Shown here one piece after another: positions 39,076-48,927 of a DNA stretch of 64,000 bases; the stretch's first letter is position 1, and each line of letters begins with the position of its first letter. Origin of the DNA: Streptomyces sp. DHE7-1 (GTDB lineage: Bacteria; Actinomycetota; Actinomycetes; Streptomycetales; Streptomycetaceae); contig JACJDG010000003.1 of assembly GCA_016432725.1 (NCBI GenBank), forward strand, positions 248,001-312,000, in the 5' to 3' direction. Made by a program: the position numbers and the translations under genes. The notes under the pieces are model-generated. The model was not told the origin of the DNA. It was given only the letters and a program-made list of their open reading frames with translations, and made no database searches.

Positions 39076-39998
39076 ATGGAGACCGCCGGAACCGACAAGA
39101 ACCCCCTGCTGGAGAAGCCGCTGATCCACTTCGGCAGGCGTACGCTGGAGCGGACCACGCCGGGCACGCCTCAGGTCGGGTACCGACTGCTGGAGATCAC
39201 CCCGATGACCCCGCACATCGGTGCGGAGGTCGGCGGTGTGGACCTGTCCCGCCCGATCGGCGAGGCACTCGCCGAGGAGCTGCGGCAGGCGCTGCTCGAA
39301 TGGAAGGTCATCTTCTTCCGCGACCAGCGCGAGTTCGACGTCGACGCCCACCTGACCCTGTCCGCGGTGTGGGGGAGCCGGAACCCAATCCGTTCTTTCC
39401 CAAGGGCGACACCGCCGGTGTCTCACGACTGGCGAAGGACGCGGCGGCCGTCGGCCAGGAGAACGTCTGGCACAGCGACCACTCCTTCATGGCCGCGCCC
39501 GCCCTGGGATCGGTGCTCCGCGCGGTGGAGGTCCCGTCGTCCGGCGGCGACACCATGTGGGCCGACATGGGCGCCGCCTACGACAACCTCAGTGACGCGA
39601 TGAAGCGGCGCGTCGAGGGCCTGACAGCCGTGCACGACTGGGAGCCGAGCTGGGGTACGTTCATGACCCCGGAGCAGATAGCGGCGCTGCGCCGGTCCCT
39701 GCCTCCGGTGGAACACCCCGTCGTCGTGCGGCACCCGCGCACCGGACGCAGGACCCTGTACGTCAACGAGCCGTTCACCACCCGCATCGTGGGACTGCCC
39801 GAGGACGAGAGCCGGGAACTGCTCCACGAGCTCGGGCTCCAGGCACGGATCCCCGAGTTCCAGGTGCGGTTCCGCTGGCAGCCCGACTCGATCGCGATCT
39901 GGGACAACATCGCCGTCCAGCACTACGCCGTCAACGACTACTACCCCCGGCGTCGAGTGATGGAGCGCATCGCCATCGCCGGCGTCCCGCTGTCCTGA
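39076..39998 (+). CDS. TauD/TfdA-family dioxygenase (frameshifted)
   Basis: ATG 39076 with GGAGGG gives MTPHIGAEVGGVDLSRPIGE and LEWKVIFFRDQREFDVD. A missing G at 39371-39375 shifts the frame, which resumes EPEPNPFFPKGDTAGVSRLA. The iron ligands are H-x-D in NVWHSDHSF and the distal histidine in VQHYAVNDY, with the 2-oxoglutarate arginine just after (YYPRRRVMERI). Repaired length is 307 residues. This is an iron and 2-oxoglutarate-dependent oxygenase, often releasing sulfite from sulfonates or sulfate esters; the true substrate is unknown. Confidence 0.9.
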
Positions 39999-40009
39999 GG
40001 CGGCCGTGC

Positions 40010-40038
40010 ACTCGGCGCCGCGACCTCCGGCGCCGAGT
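40010..40038 (+). terminator. Terminator hairpin after TauD gene
   Basis: ACTCGGCGCCG (40010-40020) pairs perfectly with CGGCGCCGAGT (40028-40038) around a 7-base loop, 12 bases after the TauD stop. Confidence 0.7.
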
Positions 40039-40441
40039 CGCCCGATCACCTCTTCCTCGCTCCGCTGGTCAGCCCCGCCAGGAGAGACACGAACCCGTCA
40101 GCGTGGTGTCACACTCCCGGGCACGCCAGGTGCCGATGAGCTGAGAGCCGTGGACGTCTTGCGCGTGCGGACAACCGCCTCATCCCACACACGCGGAGAC
40201 CACCAGAGCCGTCGACCCCGAGAGCGGCGTCCACTTCCATGCTCGGATGTTCATCACCGGTGCCCCTTCGTACAGGTGGCCTGATCCCAGGCTTCTCGCG
40301 GACAGAGCGCCCGCGCCGCAGAAACAGGGCGCTTCACCCGTACTATCGCTGTAGCAGGGCACGTTGCGGCCCAACGCCATCCCTGGCCCGCCCAGTCGGC
40401 CCGCCAGAGTCACGTCCCGGCCGCCGACCAAGGAGACGACC
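40039..40441. other. Long leader region of the next gene
   Basis: No supported gene. It contains the AAGGAGACGACC ribosome site at its end. I could not assign a promoter. Confidence 0.4.
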
Positions 40442-41083
40442 ATGTCCGACGCAACGGTGTCAGCGACTGCGTTGACCTCGCAGTACATCAGCCAGGTGGC
40501 CAGTGACCTCGAGCGCAACGTCAAGGAACAAGAGCGCATCGCCGAGGAACTCAACACGCTCCAAGCGGAGTTGACGGCACTGCAACACGATCACGGTGTC
40601 CTGGTGAACATGCAGCAGGCTCTCGGTGTCCCCACTCCGCCCACCGCGTCCTCCCACGCCAACGGCGCTGCCGTTCCTACCTCCTCCGGCGAGAAGGCCA
40701 CTTCTACTTCCGGTAGGCGGCGAACGGCGAAGGCGGACGCGGTGAAGTCCCCCAAGGGCAAGAAGCCGGCCGCTGCGAAGTCTGCCACCAGGAAGCCGGC
40801 CGCGCGGAAGGTCACCGGCCCCACTCTGGTCGATCTCATCCGCCACCACCTGATCGAGCAGAAGGAACCCCGTTCCGCGGCAGAGGTGTCCAAGGAACTC
40901 AGTGCCGCGCACCCCGATCGCACCATCTCGTCCAACGTCGTGCGCACCAGCCTCGAGAACCTCGTCGCGAGGAGCCTGGTGCAGCGGAACAAGCAGGGCA
41001 GTTCCGTCTTCTACACCGCGTCCGCGCGGGCCCAGGCGACAACAGAGCCCAAGGGCGAGACGCAGCGCAACGCTGACAAGTGA
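40442..41083 (+). CDS. Conserved Streptomyces protein: coiled coil, Lys-rich linker, winged helix
   Basis: ATG 40442 follows AAGGAGACGACC and gives 213 residues. Residues 15-60 form a coiled coil (ASDLERNVKEQERIAEELNT, LQAELTALQHDH). A Lys/Ala/Pro-rich linker (KSPKGKKPAAAKSATRKPAA) resembles histone H1-like tails. The C-terminal part (VDLIRHHLIEQKEPRSAAEV, SNVVRTSLENLVARSLVQRN, GSSVFYT) is a winged helix. The basic linker and winged helix suggest DNA binding, perhaps nucleoid-associated. Similar proteins are common in Streptomyces and are mostly called hypothetical. Confidence 0.8.
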   Translation: MSDATVSATALTSQYISQVASDLERNVKEQERIAEELNTLQAELTALQHDHGVLVNMQQALGVPTPPTASSHANGAAVPTSSGEKATSTSGRRRTAKADAVKSPKGKKPAAAKSATRKPAARKVTGPTLVDLIRHHLIEQKEPRSAAEVSKELSAAHPDRTISSNVVRTSLENLVARSLVQRNKQGSSVFYTASARAQATTEPKGETQRNADK

Positions 41084-41227
41084 AGGCGATGGGCCGAGCG
41101 CGGGGGATGCCGCCGGCGATGCCCGGAAGCTCGCCGGGGTGACCCGAACGGCGAGGAGCAGGCCGAGCGTGTAGACGCGGATGCCGCGTTGGCGGTCTAC
41201 GACTTCCTGCCGGCGTTGATGCCTGAG

Positions 41228-41251
41228 GGGGCCCGACTGACGCCGGGCCCC
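41228..41251. terminator. Bidirectional terminator hairpin
   Basis: GGGGCCCG (41228-41235) pairs with CGGGCCCC (41244-41251) around an 8-base loop, then TTCTTC follows. It lies between the convergent winged-helix gene and cspA. Confidence 0.6.
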
Positions 41252-41368
41252 TTCTTCGCGGCGGGGGATCCGCACCTTCGGCCTCTGGGCCACCAGCCCG
41301 ACCGGCCGGCGACCCGCACCGCCCCGCGTCGGTGGTGCTGCACATGGCTTCAGAGGCCGTGGAGGACG

Positions 41369-41571
41369 TCAGCCGCGGACGATGTTCTCGGCCTGGGGCC
41401 CTTCTGGCCCTGCGTGACGTCGAACGTGACCGTCTCACCCTCGACCAGCTCGCGGTATCCGTTGCCGGAAATGTTGGAGTAGTGGGCGAAGACGTCCGGT
41501 CCACCGCCGTCCTGGGCGATGAAGCCGAAGCCCTTCTCGGAGTTGAACCACTTCACGGTGCCGCTGGCCAT
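41369..41571 (-). CDS. cspA: Cold-shock protein, CspA family (frameshifted near the end)
   Basis: ATG 41571 starts [20 protein letters not shown], with RNP1 (KGFGFI) and RNP2 (DVFAHYSNI) RNA-binding motifs, an OB fold. After DVTQGQKGP the printed frame runs on to 41350. Adding one base at the G/C run 41395-41398 restores the family ending QAENIVRG and the standard 67-residue length, stopping at 41369. This is an RNA chaperone. Because the family is so conserved, this gene is a good test of whether the frame breaks are sequencing errors. The symbol is used for the family; Streptomyces has several paralogs. Confidence 0.9.
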
Positions 41572-41812
41572 GCTGCGTCCTTCGATATCGCCGGGGATGC
41601 CGGCTGGGGTGAGTAACGGAGTCTTCCACTGCGGGAGGACGTCCGGGAACCTTTCTACCCCAACCAGAGCTCCGTCATTCGATCATCTGTCCACGAGTCG
41701 GATGCGGTTGGGGTCCGGCGGGCCGGTGGACGACGCGAGGCCGGTGGGGCGCGGCGCCTGGGGAGCGAGGGTGACATCAGGAGCGTCCTGTGAGCAGGCG
41801 TGCGCTGCCTGG

Positions 41813-42571
41813 TCACGTCCCCTGTTGGTGCAGATGCCGGACGAAGAACCTGGCAGCGGCCTCTGAGGCGAACTGTGGGACGCCGGTGTGCCCGCCCATG
41901 TTGGCGTGCAGTGTCTTCTCCTTGGAGGCGAAGGCGTCGAAGAGGTCCAGGGCCGCCTGCCGGTGGTTGCCTTCGTCGTCCCACTGCAGCAGGACGTGCA
42001 GCGGAATGGTGACCCGGCGGGCCTCCTCGACGATGGCGCGAGGTACGAGACTCCCGGCGAACAGAGTGGCGGCCGAGATGCGCGGCTCGACCGCCGCGAG
42101 GCGGACACCGATGGAGATCACTCCGCCCGAGTACCCGACCGGGCCGCCGAGCTCGGGCAGCGGCAGGAGGGCGTCCAGGGCGGTCTGCCATTCCGGGACC
42201 GCCTTGTCGACCAGAGGCAGGACGAGGGCGTCGACGATCTCGTCGCCGACCGGCTCGCCGGCCTCCATGGCCCGGCGCATGTCGGCGCGGGCCTGCTCGG
42301 CGGCGGCCCACCGGGGTCGCTCACCACTTCCGGGGAGCTCGATGGTGGCCGCGGCGAAACCGTCCGCAGCGGCCTGCCGCGCACGCCCCACCAGCCGGGG
42401 ATACATGCTGCGCAGACCGAGCGGAGGGTGGCCGAGCAGGATCAGCGGCACCGGTGCGGACGGGGACGCGGACGCGGGCGTCCACAGGATGCCCGGGATC
42501 TCACCGAGGGTGAACTCGCGTTCGAGGACGCCGTCGTCGAGATGTCGCTCAGAAGTGAGGTGAAGGGTCAT
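41813..42571 (-). CDS. Alpha/beta hydrolase
   Basis: ATG 42571 with AAAGG gives 252 residues. The strand-loop with oxyanion hole is PLILLGHPPLG; the nucleophile elbow is VGYSGGVIS (Ser), and the acid and base follow as WDDEGN and MGGHTGVP (His). It belongs to the dienelactone hydrolase-like/peptidase S9-type group. No signal peptide; cytoplasmic. Substrate unknown. Single intact gene. Confidence 0.85.
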   Translation of the reverse strand: MTLHLTSERHLDDGVLEREFTLGEIPGILWTPASASPSAPVPLILLGHPPLGLRSMYPRLVGRARQAAADGFAAATIELPGSGERPRWAAAEQARADMRRAMEAGEPVGDEIVDALVLPLVDKAVPEWQTALDALLPLPELGGPVGYSGGVISIGVRLAAVEPRISAATLFAGSLVPRAIVEEARRVTIPLHVLLQWDDEGNHRQAALDLFDAFASKEKTLHANMGGHTGVPQFASEAAARFFVRHLHQQGT

Positions 42572-42826
42572 GGTCGTGCCTTTCGGGAGGGCGCATGAAC
42601 GGCGCTCCCGGACGACCTATCGCCCGACCGTGACCCCGGAGGAGAGCACCCACGTCGATGCTGTGTTCACGGGTACCACCTCCTCGATCTCTCGCACGGC
42701 TTCCAAGAGGCTAGCAACGGCCGCCGTGGTCCGCCAACGCGTTTCAGCGGTTCGGGATCTCACGACCTGCCGGTGGCGAGAGGACGCAGGAGAGGGGCTT
42801 GGCACACGACGGCTCCACCCTTTATC

Positions 42827-42837
42827 GTCATGCTGAC
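42827..42837. promoter_or_regulatory. Candidate NAD-regulon operator before pnuC
   Basis: GTCATGCTGAC, a GTCA-n3-TGAC inverted repeat inside an A/T-richer patch (TTTATCGTCATGCTGACATT), lies 24-34 bases before the pnuC start. This resembles NrtR-type sites that control NAD salvage genes; the assignment is by inspection only. Confidence 0.35.
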
Positions 42838-42860
42838 ATTTACTGGGCAAGGAGCTCTCC

Positions 42861-43524
42861 ATGGCTGTCAGCGACGTCCTGGGCGACATGGTCGCGCCCC
42901 TGAACACCGTGCTGTTCGGTTTCGGCCGCGACGCGGTGACCTGGGCGGAGCTGCTCGGCTTCGCCACGGGGGCGGCCTGCGTCTGGCTGACCGTCAGGGC
43001 GCGGATCGCCAACTTTCCCGTCGGCATCGCCAACAACCTGTTCTTCCTGGTTCTGTTCTGGAGCGCCCAGTTGTACGCCGACGCCCTGCTGCAGGTCGTC
43101 TACCTGATGCTGGCCGCCGTGGGCTGGTGGACCTGGCTGCGCGGTGGCGAGCGCCGCTCCCCCGCCTCATGGCCCATGCCTCCGCGCGCACCATCGTCGT
43201 TCTGCTGCTGCTCGCCGCCCCGCGACCTGGGGTCTGACCGTGGTTCTGGCCCGCGCCCACGACGTCGCACCGTTCTGGGACGCCCTCACCACCGCACTGT
43301 CGCTGGCCGCCCAGTGGCTGCTCAACACCAAGTCCTTCGAGAACTGGTACTTCTGGATGGCCGCGGACGTGGTCTACATCCCGCTGTACTTCGCCAAGGC
43401 GCTCTATCTGACCGGCATCGTCTACGTGCTCTTCCTGACGATGTGCCTGCTCGGACTGCGCGGCTGGCACCGGGAGCTGGCCGCCGGCCGGGCGACCGAC
43501 GCGGCGGACCTGGTGCGGGCATGA
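42861..43524 (+). CDS. pnuC: Nicotinamide riboside transporter PnuC (two frameshifts)
   Basis: ATG 42861 with AAGGAG begins a membrane protein with AELLGFATGAACVWLTVRAR and IANFPVGIANNLFFLVLFWS (the PnuC signature NFPVGI.NN), then LLQVVYLMLAAVGWWTWLRG. Breaks at 43159-43163 and about 43220 each need one base. The rest reads WLLNTKSFENWYFWMAADVV, YIPLYFAKALYLTGIVYVLF, with the conserved NW.FW.. ligand motif. Repaired length is 221 residues. It takes up nicotinamide riboside and overlaps the nadR start by ATGA. Confidence 0.9.
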
Positions 43525-44638
43525 CCGCCTCCTTCGACCACGGGCTGGTCATCGGCAAGTTCTATCCCCCGCACACCGGTCACCACTTCCTGGTGCGCAC
43601 CGCGGCGGACAACTGCCGACGCGTCACGGTCGTGGCGATGGCGGCCGACGTGGAGTCGATACCACTGGCCGACCGGGTCGCCTGGCTGCGCGAGGCTTAC
43701 GCGGACCGGCCCCATGTGGCCATCACCGGCGTCGTCGACAACATCCCGGTGGACTACGGCAGCGACAGCGCCTGGGCAGGGCACGTCGCCCTGATGCGCG
43801 AGGGGTGGCCGGCGGCCCGCACGCGGACGTCCCGGTGGACGCGGTGTTCACCTCAGAGCCGTACGGCGCCGAACTGGCGCGCCGGTTCGGCGCGGCCAAT
43901 GTCCGCCTGGACGTCGCACGCGAGACGTTCGCGGTCTCCGCCACCGCGGTGCGCAGCGATCCGGTGGGCCGCTGGGACGCGCTGGAGCCGCCGGTGCGGG
44001 CCTGGTTCGCCCGGCGAGTGGTGGTGCTCGGCGCCGAATCCACCGGCACCACCACGCTCTCCCGTGATCTGGCCGAGGCGCTGCGCGAGCGTGGGGGTCC
44101 GCACGCACTCACCCGCTGGGTCCCCGAGTACGGGCGGGAACTGACCGTCGCCAAGCTGGCCGTGGCCCGCGCCCTGGCCGCCCGCCGCGGCCTTCCGGAG
44201 CCCACGGTCTTCGACCTCGACTGGAGCGACGCCGACTTCGAGTCCGTCGCCTCCCGCCAGTCGGCCGAGGAGGAGCGCGCCGCCCGAGCGGGCGGGCCCG
44301 TGCTGGTGTGCGACACCGACGCGCTGGCCACCACCGTCTGGCAGGAGCGCTATGTCGGCCGGACCACCGAGGCGGTGCACGTCCTCTCCGACGCCATGCC
44401 GCCCAGGGCGCTGTACCTGCTCACCGACCATGAGGGTGTGCCGTTCCACGATGACGGGTTGCGAGACGGTGAGGCGGTGCGGCCCTGGATGACCGAGCGG
44501 TTCCGCAAGGTGCTGGCCCGTCGCGGTGTGCCCTGGCAGGAGGTGCGCGGCGACCGCTCGACACGGCTGCGTCTCGCCCTGGAGGCGGTCGACCGGCTGC
44601 TCGAGGAGGGGTGGCGCCTGGCCGCCCCGCTCGGCTGA
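43521..44638 (+). CDS. nadR: NadR-like NMN adenylyltransferase / ribosylnicotinamide kinase (frameshifted)
   Basis: ATG 43521 overlaps the pnuC stop. The N-terminal nucleotidyltransferase has GLVIGKFYPPHTGHHFLV (HxGH motif). A missing G at 43802-43805 breaks the frame, which resumes AGGPHADVPVDAVFTSEPYG. The C-terminal kinase has Walker A (VVLGAESTGTTTLS) and a CDTDALAT segment. Repaired length is 372 residues. It phosphorylates imported nicotinamide riboside and converts NMN to NAD, and is placed with its transporter. The helix-turn-helix of enterobacterial NadR is absent, so regulation is by another protein. Confidence 0.9.
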
Positions 44639-44721
44639 GGGCGACCGCGCAGCGCGATCGACGCTGCGAAGGCCCGCTTGCCGCACCGCCCCGTCTCGAT
44701 CGACGCCCCGTGTCGGCCCGG

Positions 44722-46007
44722 TCATCGCCGGCTCTTGATGTCCCAGAGGGTTCTCTCGACCGGTCCCGTCTGGACGCCCCGAATGCCGTACCGGAGTTGC
44801 GTCTCCGCCGAGTTCGCGTCGGCGCCGTGCGCTGTGACGGCTTCCATGATGTCCGCACCCTGCTGGCCGAAGCGCCAGTAGACGGTCAAGGTCCGGCGAT
44901 CTCTGGTGTGCTCGTCGATCGCATTGCTCTCATGTATTTTCCCGCTGAAAACGAGTGCGTCCCACTGCTTGTGCTGACTCACCCAGCCAGGTGTGTTGGT
45001 GCCCTGCCGCCAGGAGTAGCCCTCGAACTTCAGGTCTCTCACGGACATCCGGTCCTTGCGCGCGAGGCTCGCGCTGGCATAGAAGGTCACCTCGTCGTAC
45101 GGCGTGTTCATCGGGAGTTGCACGACCATGCGGGCGGAGAAGGTGCCCCGGGATCGATCCACCGTCCGTAGGGCATCCATGGTTGCGCCTCCACCAACTG
45201 GCCCGGGTGGTGGATCTCGCGGCGGGAGAGCGGATTGGCGCCCTCGAAGGACGGCCACTGCCCGGAATCGGTGCGCCACTGCTGGCGAAGCCGGTCCTTG
45301 TGACTCAGGGGCACCCGTTGCCCCATGGCGTGGAATATGTCACCCAGAACGTAGAAGGCCACTTCGCTGCGGTTCTCCATCGTGATGTCGACGGGTATGG
45401 AGAACGCCTTGTGGTCCCTGCTCGTCACCGGAGTTCCCGTGGTCAGCCTGATGACGGGGTCCGCCTCGCGCTGGGACGGCATGAACAGGTTCTGGTAGCC
45501 GAAATTCCCGACCGCGATCAGGGAGGTGACGATCAGCGTAGCGGCCACCCGCTTCGGAGCCGGAATGACGACCGAGGTCCGCCACACCGCGAAGACGGCC
45601 CCCAGCGATCCCGCCGTGAGGACGCAGAACAGCGCGAGGTAGAGATTGGAATCGCCGTCCTTCAATATCCCGACGAGAAGCAGGACGTTGCTCAAAAGGG
45701 CCACGAACGTGGCTACCAACGCCACCGGGCCGGAGTAGGGAAAGTTGCGCCACGTCCAGTGGTCCACGACGGCGGCAGCGCCCAGGAACGTGATCACGGC
45801 GGCCACGATGAGCGCCGCGCCCGTCACCCGGCCGGGGAAGTTCAACGCGGACTCGAGATCCTCGACGCCGAAGTACCCGAGCACCGTGGTCGTCAGCAGG
45901 AGGACCAGCAGGCACAGGGCGAGGCAGGCCGGCGAGTTCTTGCATCTCGCGTCCGTCCCTCGCGCCCACTGACGCGAGTCGTCGGGAGCTTTGGCGGGAT
46001 TTCCCAT
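44722..46007 (-). CDS. Multi-pass membrane protein with soluble C-terminal domain (frameshifted)
   Basis: ATG 46007 with GGAGG starts a protein with about five membrane helices (LALCLLVLLLTTTVLGYFGV, GAALIVAAVITFLGAAAVVD, VALVATFVALLSNVLLLVGI and two more). The soluble part follows (ITMENRSEVAFYVLGDIFHA, MGQRVPLSHKDRL). A missing base at 45146-45149 shifts the frame, continuing FSARMVVQLPMNTPYDEVTF to DIKSRR at 44722. Repaired length is about 428 residues. I recognise no family. The C-terminal half looks beta-rich and probably lies outside the cell. Confidence 0.7.
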
Positions 46008-46272
46008 GCCGTCACCTCCACGAGTCGCCCCGAGGCCGGCATGACCCTGACCGTCCGGCGGTGAGTAGCGAATTCCGCCGGGCTTCTGCTTCATCCGTCA
46101 TCCCCGTGCCTCGGCACGGCGGCGCCGGGCAGTCGACATCGCCGGCGCGGATGCCACGAGCCGGATTCTCGTCATCGAAGAGCGGATATCGGGCAGGCGC
46201 TGATCGAACCCTCGCGATCGGCCGCCTTGAGGCCGGTGCTCGGAGTCGCGATCCACGCTAGGGGGCGCGCCG

Positions 46273-47033
46273 TCAGCCCGGCATCACTGCGGCGTCACCC
46301 ACCTGGAAAGAGGGCGACCCCATGGGGGCCAGCAGGTGCGCGAACTGAGGGAGGGCTCCACTCCCAGTTCCTCTCGCAGCAACCGCCGGAACGAGTGGTA
46401 GTGGCGGACCGCCTCGCTGACGTTGCCCTCGGCGAGATGGGCGGAGACGGCAGCGCGGTTCGCGCTCTCCCGCAACGGCTCCGTACGTACGCTCTCCCAC
46501 GCCGCCTCGAGCGCGAGCGCCGGCTTGCCCTCTCGCACGAGCGCCTCGGCCAACGCGTCGAGGGCATGCAGCCGGAGTTGCCGCAGACGTTCTCGCTCCA
46601 GCAGGACCCATTCCTCGTCCCAGCCCGGCAGCAGGTCTTCCGCGCCCAGCAGATCCTGCGGGAGCTGGGTGTGGCGCGGAAGGCTGCCGCCCCGCACGAC
46701 ACGCAATGCCGTCTCGGTGAAGGCGTCGACGTCCACGCGCAGGGTGGGAGCCGGTACGAGCAGGTCCCCGCTGCACCGGATCAGCGGCTGATCGCAGCGC
46801 GGCAGCTTCCACAGGGTGGTGCGCAGGCTCCCCCGGGCATGCTCCTCGGTCACCTCGGGCCACAGGGTGCCGGCCAGGACCGAGCGGGAGACGCGCCGCC
46901 GCAGCGCGACGAACGCAAGCAGACGCTGACCGTTACGGCACAGTTCGACGGGCCCGGCAGTGCATTCCAGCCGGAAATGGCCGAGCAATCGCAATTCCGG
47001 AGGGGAAACCACCTTGATCGCCTCGCTCACCAT
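46273..47033 (-). CDS. SARP-like regulator (winged helix + BTAD) (frameshifted at the end)
   Basis: ATG 47033 gives LRLLGHFRLECTAGPVELCR and GQRLLAFVALRRRVSRSVLA, a Trans_reg_C winged helix of the SARP/AfsR type, then a bacterial transcriptional activation domain (LLPGWDEEWVLLERERLRQL, REGKPALALEAAWESVRTEP, LREELGVEP). A missing base in the CCTCCCTC run near 46350 moves the end to PQFAHLLAPMGS, closing at 46273. Repaired length is 253 residues. Such proteins usually activate secondary metabolism, but no biosynthetic cluster is visible nearby. The upstream GTG at 47036 is an alternative start. Confidence 0.85.
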
Positions 47034-47221
47034 CACCCGGGTGAGCGCGCCCCGGAGGGCTACGGAAGCCTCTGACCTCCAGTCTCGTCCGGTGCGACCA
47101 GACCGTGCAACCCGGCGACCGGTGCGACGCGGTGCGCGGTGACGAAGAGCGACATCCTGCTCCCGGCGGTGCGGGCTCGCCCGGACAGGTCCGGAACCGG
47201 CGCTGGGCGGAGGGACGGGAC

Positions 47222-47662
47222 CTAACCGATCCGTTCGGCGAGAGCCACGATGATTCCCGACGGACCGCGGAGGTTGCAGAGCCGGTACACGTTCTCGTAC
47301 CGCGCCACCTCGCCGAGGAGCTCGGCGCCAAGGCGGCGCAGACGGCTGATGGTGTCGTCCATGTCGTCGACGGCGAACATGACACGGTGCAGGCCCAGGG
47401 TGTTGGGCGGCGGGTCGAGCGGTCCGTGAGTGACGGCCGCGGGGGTGTGGAACTTCGTGAGCTCCAGCTTGCTGTGGCCGTCCGGGGTGCGCATCATCGC
47501 GATGGCGCTGCGGACCCCGCCGAGACCGAGCATCCGGTCTGCCACCATCCCCTCGATCTGTGCTTCGCCCTCCAGCTCCATGCCGAGCTCGGTGAAGAAG
47601 GCGACGGCAGCCTCCAGGTCGTCGACGACGATGCCCACGTTGTCCATCCGCTGAATCGTCAC
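47222..47662 (-). CDS. VOC family protein (glyoxalase superfamily)
   Basis: GTG 47662 with AAGGAG gives 146 residues: MDNVGIVVDDLEAAVAFFTE, LELTKFHTPAAVTHGPLDPP, NTLGLHRVMFAVDDMDDTIS and LRGPSGIIVALAERIG. The metal-site residues are H (LGLHRVMF) and E (ALAERIG). Metal-dependent lyase or dioxygenase activity is possible; substrate unknown. It is intact, close to its usual length for the family. Confidence 0.85.
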   Translation of the reverse strand: MTIQRMDNVGIVVDDLEAAVAFFTELGMELEGEAQIEGMVADRMLGLGGVRSAIAMMRTPDGHSKLELTKFHTPAAVTHGPLDPPPNTLGLHRVMFAVDDMDDTISRLRRLGAELLGEVARYENVYRLCNLRGPSGIIVALAERIG

Positions 47663-47966
47663 GGGGTGTGCTCCTTCTTCCGCGCCCGGTACTCCCTGGC
47701 CACTGCTACCCCTGCGAAGGAGCCGCTGCCGCACTCTCGACACCCGGGGTCACACCTCGGGCCGTTCCATACGACGGTCGTTCCCACTATGTGACCACTC
47801 AAATGCTCTCCGAGTTCACCTGCGCGGCCGCCAACAGGGAGGCCGGTGGCTGCGTCGATGCCGCAGTCGCCCACATGGGCGACACCAGGATGCAGTACGT
47901 GCACGTTTCCGTACGGTCGGTTGCAGGGCCGGGATGTGCCTGGCCCGCCCAGTCGGGAGGTCCCTC

Positions 47967-48254
47967 ATGCGTCGCATCGGCTCGACACTCGCCACGTTCG
48001 CCACCGCCGGAGTGCTCGCGCTCACCGTTCCCGGCTCGGCTTTCGCGGCGAACGGGTTTCTCGCGATCGACGGAGTCCGTCACAATGACCCGAGAGGCTG
48101 CTTCGAGATAGCGAAACTGTCAACCGTCTTCAACTTCACGGACACACCCGCCCTGGTCCACAACGTCCCTGGTTGCGCCGGCGGGTTCGTCTCCGTGATC
48201 CCTCCCGGGCTGGCAGTACAGGTGCCCGGAACTCACAGCATCTACCTCGGCTGA
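47967..48254 (+). CDS. Small secreted protein, unknown function
   Basis: ATG 47967 follows GGGAGG. The 95-residue product has a signal peptide (RRIGSTLATFATAGVLALTV, cleavage AFA) and a mature part of about 68 residues with two cysteines (DPRGCFEIAKLST and PGCAGGFVSVIPPG) likely to form a disulfide. No family recognised. It ends before a large hairpin. Confidence 0.7.
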   Translation: MRRIGSTLATFATAGVLALTVPGSAFAANGFLAIDGVRHNDPRGCFEIAKLSTVFNFTDTPALVHNVPGCAGGFVSVIPPGLAVQVPGTHSIYLG

Positions 48255-48282
48255 CCAGTAGAGGACCGCAGGCTTCCGGGAT

Positions 48283-48331
48283 GCCTCGTGAGCGCCACGA
48301 CGGTCTTGACCGTCTTCGACACTCACGAGGC
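48283..48331. terminator. Two-stem bidirectional terminator
   Basis: GCCTCGTGAG (48283-48292) pairs with CTCACGAGGC (48322-48331); inside it GACGGT-CTTG-ACCGTC (48299-48314) forms a second hairpin. It sits between the convergent secreted-protein and lectin genes. Confidence 0.7.
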
Positions 48332-48340
48332 GTCAACCGG

Positions 48341-48796
48341 TCAGGCGTAGGCCAGCCACTGCTGGGAGTTGCCGCCGGTGCACGTGACGAGCGTGACCTT
48401 GGCGATGGAGCCCGACCCCTCACCGAGGCAGGTCTTGGTCACGTTGTTGATCAGCTCGACGCCCGCGACGGTGGCGTACACCTTCCACAGGGCCGCAGGG
48501 TCGCTGGACGAACAGGGCTTCATCGTCGCCAGACCGTTGCGGGCGACCAAGCACAGCCTGTCACCCGCGTTCTGCCGCAGTTCGGAGAGCTGGCCGATGG
48601 CGTTGTTCATGAGCCAGGTCTGGTACGCGCCCTCGTTGCACCCTGTGGCGTAGGGCCCGTAGTCGGCCCGGTAGTCCAGGCAATCGTGCGTGGCCACGTT
48701 CTGCAGGTGCCAGTAGCCCGACGACGCGTGCGCCGGCGTGACACCCAGTCCCCAACCCAGTACGACGGCCGCACCCACGGCGGCGATCCTCTTCAT
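48341..48796 (-). CDS. Secreted ricin-type beta-trefoil lectin-like protein
   Basis: ATG 48796 gives 151 residues with a signal peptide (KRIAAVGAAVVLGWGLGVTP, cleavage AHA). The mature part has the trefoil repeat pattern: YWHLQNVATHDCLDYRADYG, DRLCLVARNGLATMKPC, LINNVTKTCLGEGSG, and the QxW-like ends YQTWLMN, ALWKVYA and SQQWLAYA. Six cysteines could form three disulfides. It probably binds sugars or acts as a protease-inhibitor-like trefoil. Single secreted protein without catalytic domain. Confidence 0.8.
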   Translation of the reverse strand: MKRIAAVGAAVVLGWGLGVTPAHASSGYWHLQNVATHDCLDYRADYGPYATGCNEGAYQTWLMNNAIGQLSELRQNAGDRLCLVARNGLATMKPCSSSDPAALWKVYATVAGVELINNVTKTCLGEGSGSIAKVTLVTCTGGNSQQWLAYA

Positions 48797-48927
48797 CAAG
48801 GTGGTCCCCCTCGACCTGTTCCGGCGTGGCAGAGCGCCACCGAACAGTAAACAGGGGGTGGCAGTCGAAAGGTGCGCCAACGGCCGGAATTCGTAAGCGC
48901 ATACGTGGCAGTCGGGTCCGGGCAGCC

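Noticed and set aside
42861..43524. Programmed frameshifting in pnuC and other genes
   Set aside because: No slippery sequence plus pseudoknot pattern; breaks occur in unrelated genes at differing places and always lack one base.
46273..47033. SARP gene as the activator of a local antibiotic cluster
   Set aside because: No biosynthetic genes lie within reach; it is short and lacks AfsR-type ATPase domains, so its targets are unknown.
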